From assembly GCF_001510895.1 (NCBI RefSeq), contig NZ_LPWA01000153.1, positions 62,001-126,000 of the forward strand: a DNA stretch of 64,000 nt, in the 5' to 3' direction. Under the pieces are notes generated by a model that was not told the origin of the DNA, made no database searches, and was given only the letters and a program-made list of their open reading frames with translations. Position 1 is the stretch's first letter. Each line of letters begins with the position of its first letter. A program made the position numbers and the translations under genes. This DNA comes from Mesorhizobium loti. Lineage in GTDB: Bacteria; Pseudomonadota; Alphaproteobacteria; Rhizobiales; Rhizobiaceae. This document shows, one piece after another, positions 28,535 to 37,269 of this stretch.

Positions 28535-28563
28535 TTGACGCGGTGCAAAAAGCACATTAGAAA
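28535..28563 (+). promoter_or_regulatory. Candidate sdh operon promoter
   Basis: TTGACG (28535-28540), 17-bp spacer, TAGAAA (28558-28563), 76 bp before sdhC. The -35 is good and the -10 is weak. No terminator lies between it and sdhC. Confidence 0.35.
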
Positions 28564-28638
28564 CCGCCTATCCGAAGCCATATAGGGAGGCGGCAAATGC
28601 CGTCCTTCGCGGCTCCGGAACGTCGAACTGGGGGAGCC

Positions 28639-29061
28639 ATGAGCAAATCACCAGCCACCCGCGCAGTTGCCAGACATGAACGGCCGCTTTCGCCGCATCT
28701 GACGATCTACCGGCCGCCGATCACGATGACGATGTCGATCATCCATCGCATCACCGGCGGCGCGCTCTATTTCGGAACCTTGCTGGTGGCGGCATGGCTG
28801 ATCGCGGCTTCGACCTCGCAGGCCGCGTTCGACTGGGTCAACTGGGCCTTCGGCTCCTGGCTCGGCCGGCTGGTCCTGTTCGGCTACACCTGGGCGCTGA
28901 TGCATCACATGCTGGGAGGGCTGCGCCACCTCGTCTGGGATACCGGCGTGGGGCTCGAAAAGCACACCGCCTCCAAGATCGCCTGGGCAACGCTCGCCGG
29001 CTCGATCGTGCTCACGCTTTTGATCTGGATCGCCGGCTATATGGCGCGAGGGGCTTTCTGA
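28639..29061 (+). CDS. sdhC: Succinate dehydrogenase cytochrome b556 subunit
   Basis: 140 residues from the ATG at 28639, preceded by GGGGAG. RPLSPHLTIYRPPITMTMSIIHRITG is the SdhC signature (quinone-site Ser and Arg region). Three membrane helices follow, the second containing the heme-ligand His in ALMHHMLGGLRHLVWD. It anchors the dehydrogenase and passes electrons to ubiquinone. The stop overlaps the sdhD start (TGATG). Confidence 0.95.
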   Translation: MSKSPATRAVARHERPLSPHLTIYRPPITMTMSIIHRITGGALYFGTLLVAAWLIAASTSQAAFDWVNWAFGSWLGRLVLFGYTWALMHHMLGGLRHLVWDTGVGLEKHTASKIAWATLAGSIVLTLLIWIAGYMARGAF

Positions 29062-29455
29062 TGAACGCGAACAACACCGACATGCGCACACCGCTGGCCA
29101 AGTGCGCGGCCTGGGCTCGGCCCGCGAAGGCACCGGCCATTTCTGGCGCCAGCGGCTGACGGCGATCGCCAACATCCCGCTGATCCTGTTCTTCGTCGGC
29201 TTCCTGATCGCGGTCAACGGCCACGGCTATACGGATGTGCGCGCTTCGCTCGCCAATCCCTTCGTGGCGCTGGTGCTGTCGCTCGTGCTCATCTCCGGGC
29301 TCTACCATATGCGGCTCGGCATGCAGGTGATCATCGAAGACTATGTGCATGGCGAGGGCATGAAGCTGGCGCTGATCGCTCTCAATACATTCTTCTCGAT
29401 AGCGGTTGGCGTCGCCTCGCTCTTCGCCCTTCTCAAACTGGCATTCGGAGGCTGA
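29061..29455 (+). CDS. sdhD: Succinate dehydrogenase membrane anchor subunit (one-base deletion near 29102)
   Basis: Second membrane anchor. MNANNTDMRTPLAK starts at the sdhC stop. The expected AAGGTGCGC then reads AAGTGCGC, shifting the frame. The remainder (GTGHFWRQRLTAIANIPLI, then three helices with SGLYHMRLGMQVIIEDYVHGEG, including the heme-ligand His) is intact one frame over to 29455. Repair gives 131 residues, the normal size. sdhA follows 4 bp later. Confidence 0.92.
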
Positions 29456-29459
29456 AGTC

Positions 29460-31298
29460 TTGGCCAAGGACGCATCAAACGCCAACACGGCTTCCGCCTA
29501 CACTTTTGTCGACCACAAATTCGATGTGGTGATCGTCGGCGCCGGCGGCGCCGGCCTGCGCGCCACGCTCGGCATGGCCGAGCAAGGCTTACGCACCGCC
29601 TGCATCACCAAAGTGTTCCCGACGCGCTCGCACACGGTGGCGGCGCAGGGCGGCATCGCCGCCTCGCTCGCCAATATGGGCCCCGACAACTGGCAGTGGC
29701 ACCTCTTCGACACCGTGAAGGGCTCTGACTGGCTGGGCGACATCGACGCCCAGGAATATATGGTGCGGGAGGCGCCTGCCGCCGTCTACGAGCTCGAGCA
29801 TTACGGCGTGCCGTTCTCGCGCACCGAAGAGGGCAGGATCTACCAGCGGCCGTTCGGCGGCATGATGATGAATTTCGGCGAAGGCCCGCCGGTGCAGCGC
29901 ACATGCGCGGCCGCCGACCGTACCGGCCATGCCATGCTGCACACGCTCTACGGCCAATCGCTGAAGAACAACGCGCAGTTCTTCATCGAGTATTTCGCGC
30001 TCGACCTGATCATGGAGCCGGACGGCACCTGCACCGGCGTCGTCGCCTGGAACCTCGACGACGGCACCATCCATCGTTTTTCGGCAAAGATGGTGGTGCT
30101 GGCGACCGGCGGCTATGGCCGCGCCTATTTCTCGGCCACCTCGGCGCATACCTGCACCGGCGACGGCGGCGGCATGGCCGCACGCGCCGGCCTGCCGCTT
30201 CAGGACATGGAGTTCGTGCAGTTCCATCCGACCGGCATCTATGGCGCCGGCTGCCTGATCACCGAAGGCGCGCGCGGCGAGGGCGGCTATCTCGTCAATT
30301 CCGAGGGCGAGCGCTTCATGGAGCGCTATGCGCCGTCGGCCAAGGACCTTGCCTCGCGCGACGTGGTCTCGCGCTGCATGACGATGGAGATCCGCGAGGG
30401 CCGCGGCGTCGGTCCGAAGAAGGATCACATCTTCCTTCACCTCGACCATCTCGATCCGGCCGTGCTGCATGAAAGGCTGCCGGGGATTTCGGAGTCGGCA
30501 AAGATCTTCGCCGGCGTCGACCTGACCAAGGAGCCGATCCCGGTGCTGCCGACCGTGCACTACAATATGGGTGGCGTGCCGACCAACTATTGGGGCGAGG
30601 TGCTCAACCCGACGTCGAGAAGCCCGGACAAGGTGTCGCCCGGCCTGATGGCGGTGGGCGAGGCCGGCTGTGCCTCGGTGCATGGCGCCAACCGGCTGGG
30701 CTCCAACTCGCTGATCGACCTCGTCGTGTTCGGCCGCGCGGCGGCGCTGCGCGCCGGCCAGGTGATCGACCGCAAGTCGGCGATCCCTTCGCCCAACGCG
30801 GCCTCGGTCGAGAAGATCATGGATCGCTTCGACAAGCTTCGCCACGCCAACGGCTCGACGCCGACGGCGGCGTTGCGCGAGAAGATGCAGAAGGCGATGC
30901 AGGAGGACGCGGCGGTGTTCCGCACCCAGGAGTCGCTGGACAATGGCTGCAAGCGGATTTCGCAGGTCTGGGGCGAGCTCAAGGACCTGAAAGTGTTCGA
31001 CCGCTCGATGATCTGGAACTCCGATCTGGTCGAAACGCTGGAGCTGGAAAACCTGATGGCCAACGCCATCACCACCGTCCATGGCGCCGCGGCGCGCAAG
31101 GAGAGCCGTGGCGCGCACGCTCGGGAGGACTTCACCGCACGCGACGATGCCAACTGGCGCAAGCACACGCTGGCCCGCGTCGGCGAGGACGGCAAGGTGA
31201 CGCTGACCTACCGGCCGGTGCACACCGAGACGCTGCTGGCGGAAAAGGACGGCGGCATCAACCCGGCCAAGATCGCGCCTAAGGCGCGAGTGTATTGA
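29460..31298 (+). CDS. sdhA: Succinate dehydrogenase flavoprotein subunit
   Basis: 612 residues from a TTG start at 29460, chosen because GGAGG lies 9 bases upstream and the protein then begins (M)AKDASNANTAS, as in relatives; the ATG at 29406 lies inside sdhD. FAD-binding GAGGAGLRATLG and the covalent flavin His in TRSHTVAAQGG are present, as are the active-site segment HPTGIYGAGCLITEGARGEGG and HGANRLGSNSLIDLVVFG. It oxidises succinate to fumarate. A DUF3052 gene separates it from sdhB. Confidence 0.96.
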   Translation: MAKDASNANTASAYTFVDHKFDVVIVGAGGAGLRATLGMAEQGLRTACITKVFPTRSHTVAAQGGIAASLANMGPDNWQWHLFDTVKGSDWLGDIDAQEYMVREAPAAVYELEHYGVPFSRTEEGRIYQRPFGGMMMNFGEGPPVQRTCAAADRTGHAMLHTLYGQSLKNNAQFFIEYFALDLIMEPDGTCTGVVAWNLDDGTIHRFSAKMVVLATGGYGRAYFSATSAHTCTGDGGGMAARAGLPLQDMEFVQFHPTGIYGAGCLITEGARGEGGYLVNSEGERFMERYAPSAKDLASRDVVSRCMTMEIREGRGVGPKKDHIFLHLDHLDPAVLHERLPGISESAKIFAGVDLTKEPIPVLPTVHYNMGGVPTNYWGEVLNPTSRSPDKVSPGLMAVGEAGCASVHGANRLGSNSLIDLVVFGRAAALRAGQVIDRKSAIPSPNAASVEKIMDRFDKLRHANGSTPTAALREKMQKAMQEDAAVFRTQESLDNGCKRISQVWGELKDLKVFDRSMIWNSDLVETLELENLMANAITTVHGAAARKESRGAHAREDFTARDDANWRKHTLARVGEDGKVTLTYRPVHTETLLAEKDGGINPAKIAPKARVY

Positions 31299-31300
31299 CG

Positions 31301-31735
31301 ATGGCGCTGGCGGCCGCGGGATATTCCGGCACGCCCCTTCCGGCCAAGCTCGGCCTGAAGGACGGCATGGTCGCGGCCTTCATCGCGCTGCCGCCGGAGC
31401 TCGACGATCTGGCCGAAGCCGTGAAGTTTGCCGGGGTCGATCGGCTGTCCAGGTGGTCGGCGATCTCGGGCAACCGGAAATACGATGCCGTGCACGCCTT
31501 CACCCGGCGGCGCGCCGAGATCGAGGACGGCTTGGCCGCCATCGAGACGGCGATCAAGCGCGACGGCATGGTCTGGGTTTCCTGGCCGAAGAAGGCATCG
31601 AAGGTGCCGACAGACGTCACCGAGGACGTGATCCGCGCCGAGGCCCTGAAGCGCGATCTCGTCGACGTCAAGGTCGCCGCCGTGAATGAAATCTGGTCCG
31701 GGCTGAAGCTCGTCATCCGAAAGGACCGCAGGTAA
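31301..31735 (+). CDS. DUF3052 family protein inside the sdh operon
   Basis: 144 residues. The N-terminal AGYSGTPLPAKLGLKDGM is the characteristic start of DUF3052 proteins, followed by MVWVSWPKKASKVPTDVTEDVIR and WSGLKLVIRKDRR. These small soluble proteins have no known activity. It begins 2 bp after the sdhA stop, and its TAA overlaps the sdhB ATG (TAATG), so sdhB translation is coupled to it. That tight coupling suggests a role connected with the enzyme, such as assembly or regulation, but this is only inference. Confidence 0.75.
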   Translation: MALAAAGYSGTPLPAKLGLKDGMVAAFIALPPELDDLAEAVKFAGVDRLSRWSAISGNRKYDAVHAFTRRRAEIEDGLAAIETAIKRDGMVWVSWPKKASKVPTDVTEDVIRAEALKRDLVDVKVAAVNEIWSGLKLVIRKDRR

Positions 31736-32514
31736 TGGTCGAACTCACGCTTCCCAAGAATTCGAAAGTCCAGCAGGGCAAGACCTGGCCGAAGCCGGAG
31801 GGCGCCACCAACCTGCGCGAATACCGCATCTACCGCTGGTCGCCGGACGATGGCGAGAACCCGCGCATGGACACCTATTTCGTCGACATGGACGATTGCG
31901 GGCCGATGGTGCTCGACGCCCTGCTGTGGATCAAGAACAAGATCGATCCGACGCTGACGCTGCGCCGCTCCTGCCGCGAAGGCATTTGCGGTTCCTGCGC
32001 CATGAATATCGACGGCTCGAACACGCTTGCCTGCACCAAGGGCACCGATGACATTTCCGGCGCGGTGAAGATCTACCCGCTGCCGCATATGCCGGTGATC
32101 AAAGATCTGGTGCCGGACCTCACCACTTTCTACGCCCAGCACGCCTCGATCGAGCCGTGGCTGAAGACGGTCTCGCCGACGCCCGCCAAGGAGTGGCTGC
32201 AGAGCCATGAAGACCGCGAGAAGCTCGACGGGCTCTATGAATGCATCCTGTGCGCCTGCTGCTCGACCTCGTGCCCGAGCTACTGGTGGAACGGCGAGCG
32301 TTATCTCGGCCCGGCGACGCTGCTGCAGGCCTATCGCTGGCTGATCGACAGCCGCGACGAGGCAACCGGCGAGCGGCTCGACAATCTCGAAGATCCGTTC
32401 CGGCTCTATCGCTGCCACACCATCATGAACTGTGCGCAGACTTGCCCCAAGGGACTGAACCCCGCCAAGGCGATCGCCGAGATCAAGAAGATGATGGTGG
32501 AGAGACGGGTTTAG
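31735..32514 (+). CDS. sdhB: Succinate dehydrogenase iron-sulfur subunit
   Basis: 259 residues. The [2Fe-2S] site is SCREGICGSCAMNIDGSNTLAC. The [4Fe-4S] and [3Fe-4S] sites are CILCACCSTSCPSYWWN and CHTIMNCAQTCPKGLNP. YRWSPDDGENPRMDTYFVD opens the ferredoxin domain. It relays electrons from SdhA to the quinone site in SdhCD. The start codon overlaps the DUF3052 stop, and a family A repeat follows the operon. Confidence 0.97.
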   Translation: MVELTLPKNSKVQQGKTWPKPEGATNLREYRIYRWSPDDGENPRMDTYFVDMDDCGPMVLDALLWIKNKIDPTLTLRRSCREGICGSCAMNIDGSNTLACTKGTDDISGAVKIYPLPHMPVIKDLVPDLTTFYAQHASIEPWLKTVSPTPAKEWLQSHEDREKLDGLYECILCACCSTSCPSYWWNGERYLGPATLLQAYRWLIDSRDEATGERLDNLEDPFRLYRCHTIMNCAQTCPKGLNPAKAIAEIKKMMVERRV

Positions 32515-32557
32515 TCCCGTAGGTCGCTCGCGATAGTCTCGGACGCAGCGATCCTTC

Positions 32558-32725
32558 GCGCCCCCCCTCTGGCCTGCCGGCCATCTCCCCCACTTGGGGG
32601 AGATTGGCTGTCATCGCGCTTTCGCCAATCTCCAACGTTGAAGGGCGGACGCCATCGGCGAAGCTGCCGATCTCCCCCCAAGTGGGGGAGATGTCCGGCA
32701 GGACAGAGGGGGGCGCTGTCCCGCC
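32558..32725. repeat. Intergenic mosaic repeat, family A (copy 3)
   Basis: GCGCCCCCCCTCTGGCCTGCCGGCCATCTCCCCCACTTGGGGG on the left mirrors CCCCCAAGTGGGGGAGATGTCCGGCAGGACAGAGGGGGGCGC on the right, around a centre with TTTCGCCAATCTCC. It makes up most of the 291-bp gap between sdhB and the YceH-type gene. Confidence 0.85.
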
Positions 32726-32805
32726 GACATTGAGAAGTTCTGCCCCTGTCGCGATGCTGGAATGTCTGTCAAAATTGCAGTGCAAAAGAACCGATAGCCG
32801 ATCCC

Positions 32806-33432
32806 ATGACCGATCTTCCCATCCTCTCCCCCGCCGAAGCGCGCGTGCTCGGCTCGCTGATCGAGAAGAAGGAGCTGACGCCGGACGTCTATCCGCTGAC
32901 GCTCAACGGCGCGCATGCGGCGGCCAACCAGAAGACGGCGCGCGAGCCGGTGATGGTGCTGGAGCTTACCGAGGTCAGGCGGGCGCTGAGCCAGCTCGAA
33001 CAGAAGGGCCTGGTGCGGCAGGCCTTCGCCTCGCGTGTCGAGCGCTACGAGCATCTGATGGCGCAGCGCTTTTCGCTGACCACGCCGCAGATCGCGATCG
33101 TCGGGCTGCTGCTCCTGCGCGGCGCGCAGACGGCGCACGAGCTGCTCGCGCGCGCGGAACGCATGGCGCGCTTTGGGTCGATCGAAGAGCTGCGCGACAA
33201 TCTCGACCTGATGATCGGCCGTCGGCCGCCACTGATCCAGTTGCTCGACCGCGCGCCCGGCCAGCGCGAGGAGCGCTATGTGCATCTCCTGAGCGGACCG
33301 GTGGAAATGACGGCGGCGACAGCGCCCTGGCAGCCGCCGGCATCACCGGACTCTGATCTGGAGGCACGGGTCAGGGCGCTCGAGGAAGAAGTCGCGGCGT
33401 TGCGTGCGAAGATCGAGGCGCTCGGTGGGTAG
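32806..33432 (+). CDS. YceH family protein (DUF480/UPF0502)
   Basis: 208 residues. LSPAEARVLGSLIEKKELTPDVYPLTLNGAHAA is the DUF480 signature, and two winged-helix-like repeats follow (VRRALSQLEQKGLV; FSLTTPQIAIVGLLLLRGAQTAHEL). A C-terminal coiled coil LEARVRALEEEVAALRAKIEAL is clear. DNA binding is plausible from the fold, but no function is established. It is flanked on both sides by family A repeats. Confidence 0.85.
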   Translation: MTDLPILSPAEARVLGSLIEKKELTPDVYPLTLNGAHAAANQKTAREPVMVLELTEVRRALSQLEQKGLVRQAFASRVERYEHLMAQRFSLTTPQIAIVGLLLLRGAQTAHELLARAERMARFGSIEELRDNLDLMIGRRPPLIQLLDRAPGQREERYVHLLSGPVEMTAATAPWQPPASPDSDLEARVRALEEEVAALRAKIEALGG

Positions 33433-33450
33433 CCACTAACCGAAACGTCG

Positions 33451-33618
33451 GCGGGACAGCGCCCCCCTCTGTCCTGCCGGACATCTCCCCCACAAGGGGG
33501 GAGATCAGATTTCATCGCGGCTTTCGCCAATCTCCACCGTCGCAGGGACAAGCGAGGCGCGGAAGCTGCCAATCTCCCCCCAAGTGGGGGAGATGGCCGG
33601 CAGGCCAGAGGGGGGCGC
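33451..33618. repeat. Intergenic mosaic repeat, family A (copy 4)
   Basis: Same organisation as the other copies (GCGGGACAGCGCCCCCCTCTGTCC ... GGCCAGAGGGGGGCGC). It lies between the convergent YceH-type and osmC-type genes, only about 730 bp from copy 3. Confidence 0.85.
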
Positions 33619-33650
33619 GAAGGATTGCTGCTGTCCAATGGATAACGCAG

Positions 33651-34076
33651 TTATCCCAACCTTGCGTCGAGCGACACCTTGATCGCCCCGAGCGCCTTCG
33701 AGACCGGGCATTCGGCCTTGGCTTTCTCGGCCAGTTCCTTGAACTTCGCCGCGTCGATGCCCGGAACCTTGCCGACCAGGGTGATGGCGCTGCCGGTGAT
33801 GCCGGTGCCGGGCACCAGCGTCACCACCGCCTTGGCGTCGAGCTCGGCCGCTGGCGTGCCGTTCTCAGCCAGGAAGTGCGACAGCTGCATGGCGTAGCAT
33901 CCGGCATGCGCCGCGGCGATCAGCTCTTCCGGATTGGTGCCGGATTTGCCGCTCTCGTCCTCGAAACGAGCCTTGAAGGAATAGGGCGTGCCCTTCAAGG
34001 TGCCGCTCTGGGTGTCCAGCGTGCCCTTGCCCTCTTTCAGATTGCCTTTCCAGACGGCGTTTGCGGTGCGGTCCAT
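33651..34076 (-). CDS. OsmC family peroxiredoxin-like protein
   Basis: 141 residues behind AGGAGGA. OsmC-subfamily pattern: GTNPEELIAAAHAGCYAMQLSHFLAENG carries the peroxidatic Cys, and KAKAECPVSKALGAIKVSLDA the second Cys. VWKGNLKEGKGTLDTQSG opens the domain. It probably reduces organic hydroperoxides and is the second enzyme of this fold in the window besides Ohr. No regulator gene is adjacent, unlike ohr. Confidence 0.92.
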   Translation of the reverse strand: MDRTANAVWKGNLKEGKGTLDTQSGTLKGTPYSFKARFEDESGKSGTNPEELIAAAHAGCYAMQLSHFLAENGTPAAELDAKAVVTLVPGTGITGSAITLVGKVPGIDAAKFKELAEKAKAECPVSKALGAIKVSLDARLG

Positions 34077-34333
34077 GAAGTCCTCCTGGCCTGTCGGCGC
34101 CGGCGGGCGCCGGCGTTCTCCTGAACTATAGCGCGGGCGCGCCGGAAGACCATCCTAAGGCGTGTTGAGATTCGGGTCAGGCCGGCCTCACCTGAATCTC
34201 ATCCGCCCCCCGCCAGACTTGGCGGCGCAGGGGCAAAATCCCTGAAAAAAATGCACATGCAAAAATGTCGACTTCCACCATGCCAGACCGTCCTGCGGGC
34301 GGCCATGGAGTTTACGGCCGATGGAGGTTCAGG

Positions 34334-34555
34334 ATGGACAATCTGTTTTTCGCAATTTGGAGCCGCCCCGGCCGAAGGGCTCGGCGACCGGAAGAGTTCT
34401 GGCTGGATCCGCCGCCGCTCGGCCTCGGCCGGCTGGTGGCGGCCGTGGCCATCATCGGGGTGGCGGCATGCCTGCTCGATCATGCTGCGGCGGTCAGGAG
34501 CAAGGCTGACAGCGTCGTCGTCGCCTCATATGGTTCATCACAAGAAGGGAACTGA
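34334..34555 (+). CDS. Small membrane protein of unknown function
   Basis: 73 residues from the ATG at 34334, which has GGAGG upstream. A basic, aromatic N-terminus (MDNLFFAIWSRPGRRARRPEEF) is followed by one transmembrane helix (LVAAVAIIGVAACLLDHAA). It stops 2 bp before the YCII-domain gene and is probably cotranscribed with it. No family was recognised. Confidence 0.55.
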   Translation: MDNLFFAIWSRPGRRARRPEEFWLDPPPLGLGRLVAAVAIIGVAACLLDHAAAVRSKADSVVVASYGSSQEGN

Positions 34556-34557
34556 CA

Positions 34558-34914
34558 ATGAAGTATGTGCTGCTGGTCTATGGCGAGGAAAAAGATCTCT
34601 TCGCGCTCACGCCGGAAAGATCGGCCAAGCTCGACGCCGACTCGCTCGCCTATGACAGGGAACTCGACCGACAAGGCAAGCTGATCATCGCGCAGGCCTT
34701 GCAACCGGTGGGAAAGTCGAAGTCACTCAGGCGGCGCAAGGGCAAGCGGCTGGTCACCGACGGTCCGTTTGCCGAGACCAAGGAGCAATTGCTCGGCTTC
34801 GTCATGGTCGAGGCGGCGGATCTCGAGGAGGCGCTGGCGATCGCCGACGGCATTCCGCTGGCCGAGCTCGGCACCGTCGAGGTGAGGGCGATCTACGACA
34901 TACCCGGGTCATGA
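34558..34914 (+). CDS. YCII/DGPF-domain protein
   Basis: 118 residues. MKYVLLVYGEEKDLFAL and the DGPFAETKEQLLGFVMVEA motif define the DGPF subgroup of the YCII fold (ferredoxin-like). ALAIADGIPLAELGTVEVRAI ends the domain. Related genes often accompany ECF sigma factors, but none lies here. The catalytic role is unknown. Confidence 0.88.
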   Translation: MKYVLLVYGEEKDLFALTPERSAKLDADSLAYDRELDRQGKLIIAQALQPVGKSKSLRRRKGKRLVTDGPFAETKEQLLGFVMVEAADLEEALAIADGIPLAELGTVEVRAIYDIPGS

Positions 34915-34949
34915 AGTCGTCGTATGGCGGTCGCGCAGTCTTTATTCTG

Positions 34950-34998
34950 ATGCATGTCGTTCTCCCAAAACCGCTGAGCACTTTTGGGCGACATGCAT
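34950..34998. repeat. Palindromic repeat, family C (copy 2, single hairpin)
   Basis: ATGCATGTCGTTCTCCCAAAA pairs with TTTTGGGCGACATGCAT across a short loop. It is the second half of the pair seen at 18828-18932. Confidence 0.8.
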
Positions 34999-35084
34999 TA
35001 GGGATTTCTTAGCTGCCGCAACCGTCGCGTGTTGAAGCGATGCTGCACTTCTCCTATCGTTGCCGGGGTTTCGGGGGATTCGGC

Positions 35085-35615
35085 ATGCCTTTCCTGATCG
35101 CTGTACTTGGCCTGCTCGGCGCCGCGGCCATCTGGTGGTACCGGATGAAAGCGATGAACGAGGCCGCGCGCGAGGTCGCCGACGTCGTCGGACGCGTGCA
35201 AGGCAACATCCGCCGCAAGAAGCTGCGCAAGCAGGCAGCACTTTCGCCCTTGACGGCGATCGACGATCCGGTGGTGGCGGCCGCGACGCTGATCACCGCC
35301 ATCGTTTCGGAACAGGGTCCGATCCTGCCGCAGCGCGAGGCCGTCATCCGCGAGGTGATCGCGCAGATTGCCGAGAGCCCGAAGAAGACCGACGAGGCGG
35401 TCGTCTACGCCAAATGGGCCGCGTCGCAGGTCGACGACACGACGATCGTCATCGACAAGCTGGCACCGTTCCTGCGCGAGCGCCTCGACCCGCACGAGCG
35501 GGATGATCTGCTCAGGATGCTGAACCGCGTCGCGCAAGGCGGCGAGCAGCGCCTGCGGATCGCCGACCAGCGGATGCTGAGGCTGCGGCAGAAGCTCGGC
35601 TTCGAGGTGAATTAG
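35085..35615 (+). CDS. Membrane-anchored protein with TerB-like helical domain
   Basis: 176 residues from the ATG at 35085, preceded by CGGGGGATT. One N-terminal transmembrane helix (MPFLIAVLGLLGAAAIWWY), then a basic stretch (RRKKLRKQ) and an all-helical domain (DPVVAAATLITAIVSEQG...REAVIREVIAQI...LDPHERDDLLRMLNRVAQG). The spacing of helices resembles TerB/DjlA-type domains, a weak match. The globular part faces the cytoplasm by the positive-inside rule. Confidence 0.55.
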   Translation: MPFLIAVLGLLGAAAIWWYRMKAMNEAAREVADVVGRVQGNIRRKKLRKQAALSPLTAIDDPVVAAATLITAIVSEQGPILPQREAVIREVIAQIAESPKKTDEAVVYAKWAASQVDDTTIVIDKLAPFLRERLDPHERDDLLRMLNRVAQGGEQRLRIADQRMLRLRQKLGFEVN

Positions 35616-35660
35616 GCCTGTGGGCAGTCAACTCGGGATATTAAGCTAATCTCAAACGTT

Positions 35661-35842
35661 GGCGCCGCCCCTCACCTGCCTGCCGGCATCCTCTCCCCGT
35701 ATAGTGACGGGGAGAGGGGCGCTCTCTTCGCCGATTTCGCTAATCGCTAGCGATGCAAGAATGGCGACGAGGCTGCGGCCAGCCCTTTCTCCCCGTCACT
35801 ATACGGGGAGAAATGCCCGGCAGGGCAATGAGGAGCGGCGCC
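35661..35842. repeat. Intergenic palindromic repeat, family B (copy 2)
   Basis: GGCGCCGCCCCTCACCTGCCTGCCGGCATCCTCTCCCCGTATAGTGACGGGGAGAGG and the inverse CTCCCCGTCACTATACGGGGAGAAATGCCCGGCAGGG...GGCGCC bound a short centre. It sits between two convergent genes. Confidence 0.85.
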
Positions 35843-35905
35843 AACATCAAGCCGATCTGCCTAAACGTTGCTACCTTCGATCGTTTCTCAGCGCTCCTGT
35901 GCAGG

Positions 35906-37168
35906 TCAGATTGCCTCACCCTTCAACAGCCTTGGCGTATCACCTGACAGTCCCGAGGCCTGGCGGATGAAGAAATCCTTGAGCTTCGGCATCCGTTCGA
36001 CAAGGCCAAGGCCGATGTCGCGCACGGCGCGCAGCGGACCGATGTCGTTGGAAAACAGCCGGTTCAGCACATCGGTGGTGATCCCCATTTGCAGCGTGTC
36101 GAAGCGTCGCCATTGCTGATAGCGTTCGAGCACGTCGAGCGCGCCGATGTCCTGGCCGAGCCGGTCGGCCTCGACCAGCACCTCGGCAAGTGCCGCGACA
36201 TCCTTGAAGCCGAGATTGAGGCCCTGGCCGGCGATCGGATGGATGCCGTGGGCGGCGTCGCCGGCGAGCGCGATGCGCGGCGCCACGAAGGCGCGCGCAA
36301 GCGTCAGGCCAAGCGGCCAGGCGCGCGGCTTGTCGGCGACGCGGATCTCGCCGAGCTTGAGCCCAAAACGCTGCTCCAGTTCGTGCTCGAAGACGAACTC
36401 GTCGCCTTCGACCAGTTTTTGCGCGTCTTCCGTGCGCTCGACCCAGACGATCGAGGAGCGATTGGTCCCGTCCTTGTCGGGTTTCAGCGGCAGCGTGGCG
36501 AAGGGGCCGGCCGGCAAGAAATGTTCCTCGGCGCGGCCGTTGTGCGGGCGCTCATGCGCCACGGTGCAGACGATGCCGGACTGGCCGTATTCCCATTTCA
36601 CCGTCTTGATGCCGGCCATGTCGCGCAGCTTCGAATTGACGCCGTCGGCGGCGATCAGCAGCCGCGCCTTCAGCGCAGCGCCGTCGGCCAGATGCACGGT
36701 GATGCCGGCGCCGTTGGTGTCGAAGGCGCTGACGGCCATGCCTTCGATGATGTCGATGCCGAGCTTTTTGGCCCGTCTGCGGAGCGCACCGTTCAGAACC
36801 CGGTTGGCCACCATATGGGCGAAGGGCTCGCCGGGTGCCACTTCGCCGTCGAAGGTGAGGAACACCGGACGCACCGGATCGGCGGCGCGCGAATCGGTGA
36901 TGATCATTTCGGTGATCGCCTGCGCCTCGGGCGCGATCTCGTTCCAGACGCCGAGCTGCTCCAGCATGCGGCAGGCCGCGGCGGCGATCGCCGAGGCGCG
37001 GCCGTCCTTCTGCCAGACGCCGGCAGGAGCCGCGTCGACAATGGCGACGCCGAGGCTCGGGCGCGCCTGTTTCAGCGATACGGCTGCGGCAAGACCGACA
37101 TAACCGGCGCCCGCCACCAACACGTCCAGCGATGTTTTGTCCTCTGCATCCGCCTTGCGCTCCACCAT
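35906..37168 (-). CDS. UbiH/UbiF-family FAD monooxygenase (ubiquinone biosynthesis)
   Basis: 420 residues from the ATG at 37168. The FAD-binding motif is VLVAGAGYVGLAAAVSLKQ and the second FAD motif IALAGDAAHGIHPIAGQGLNLGFKD. AADGVNSKLRDMAGI is the DG motif of class A flavoprotein hydroxylases. The family hydroxylates the ring of ubiquinone precursors; which position cannot be told from sequence. It is divergent from tesB, with about 100 bp between. Confidence 0.9.
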   Translation of the reverse strand: MVERKADAEDKTSLDVLVAGAGYVGLAAAVSLKQARPSLGVAIVDAAPAGVWQKDGRASAIAAAACRMLEQLGVWNEIAPEAQAITEMIITDSRAADPVRPVFLTFDGEVAPGEPFAHMVANRVLNGALRRRAKKLGIDIIEGMAVSAFDTNGAGITVHLADGAALKARLLIAADGVNSKLRDMAGIKTVKWEYGQSGIVCTVAHERPHNGRAEEHFLPAGPFATLPLKPDKDGTNRSSIVWVERTEDAQKLVEGDEFVFEHELEQRFGLKLGEIRVADKPRAWPLGLTLARAFVAPRIALAGDAAHGIHPIAGQGLNLGFKDVAALAEVLVEADRLGQDIGALDVLERYQQWRRFDTLQMGITTDVLNRLFSNDIGPLRAVRDIGLGLVERMPKLKDFFIRQASGLSGDTPRLLKGEAI

Positions 37169-37269
37169 GGCACTTTCCTTTCGCGGCCTCCGGCGGCGGC
37201 CGTTGCAGCTTGACTGCCCGCCTGTCCTGTCCGAAACCCGCCATGGCACATCTTTGAAGGACGCGGAAC

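Noticed and set aside
29589..31223. A 544-codon open frame antisense to sdhA, and similar long frames opposite sucA, ftsK, leuC and the hem cluster
   Set aside because: High GC leaves few stops on the opposite strand. These frames have Arg/His-rich, domain-free translations and overlap clear genes.
32604..33356. Open frames through family A repeats with GEMSGRTEGG-like translations
   Set aside because: They are translated repeat arms seen at every copy. Similar frames in databases carry unrelated names such as propionyl-CoA carboxylase, which the sequence does not support.
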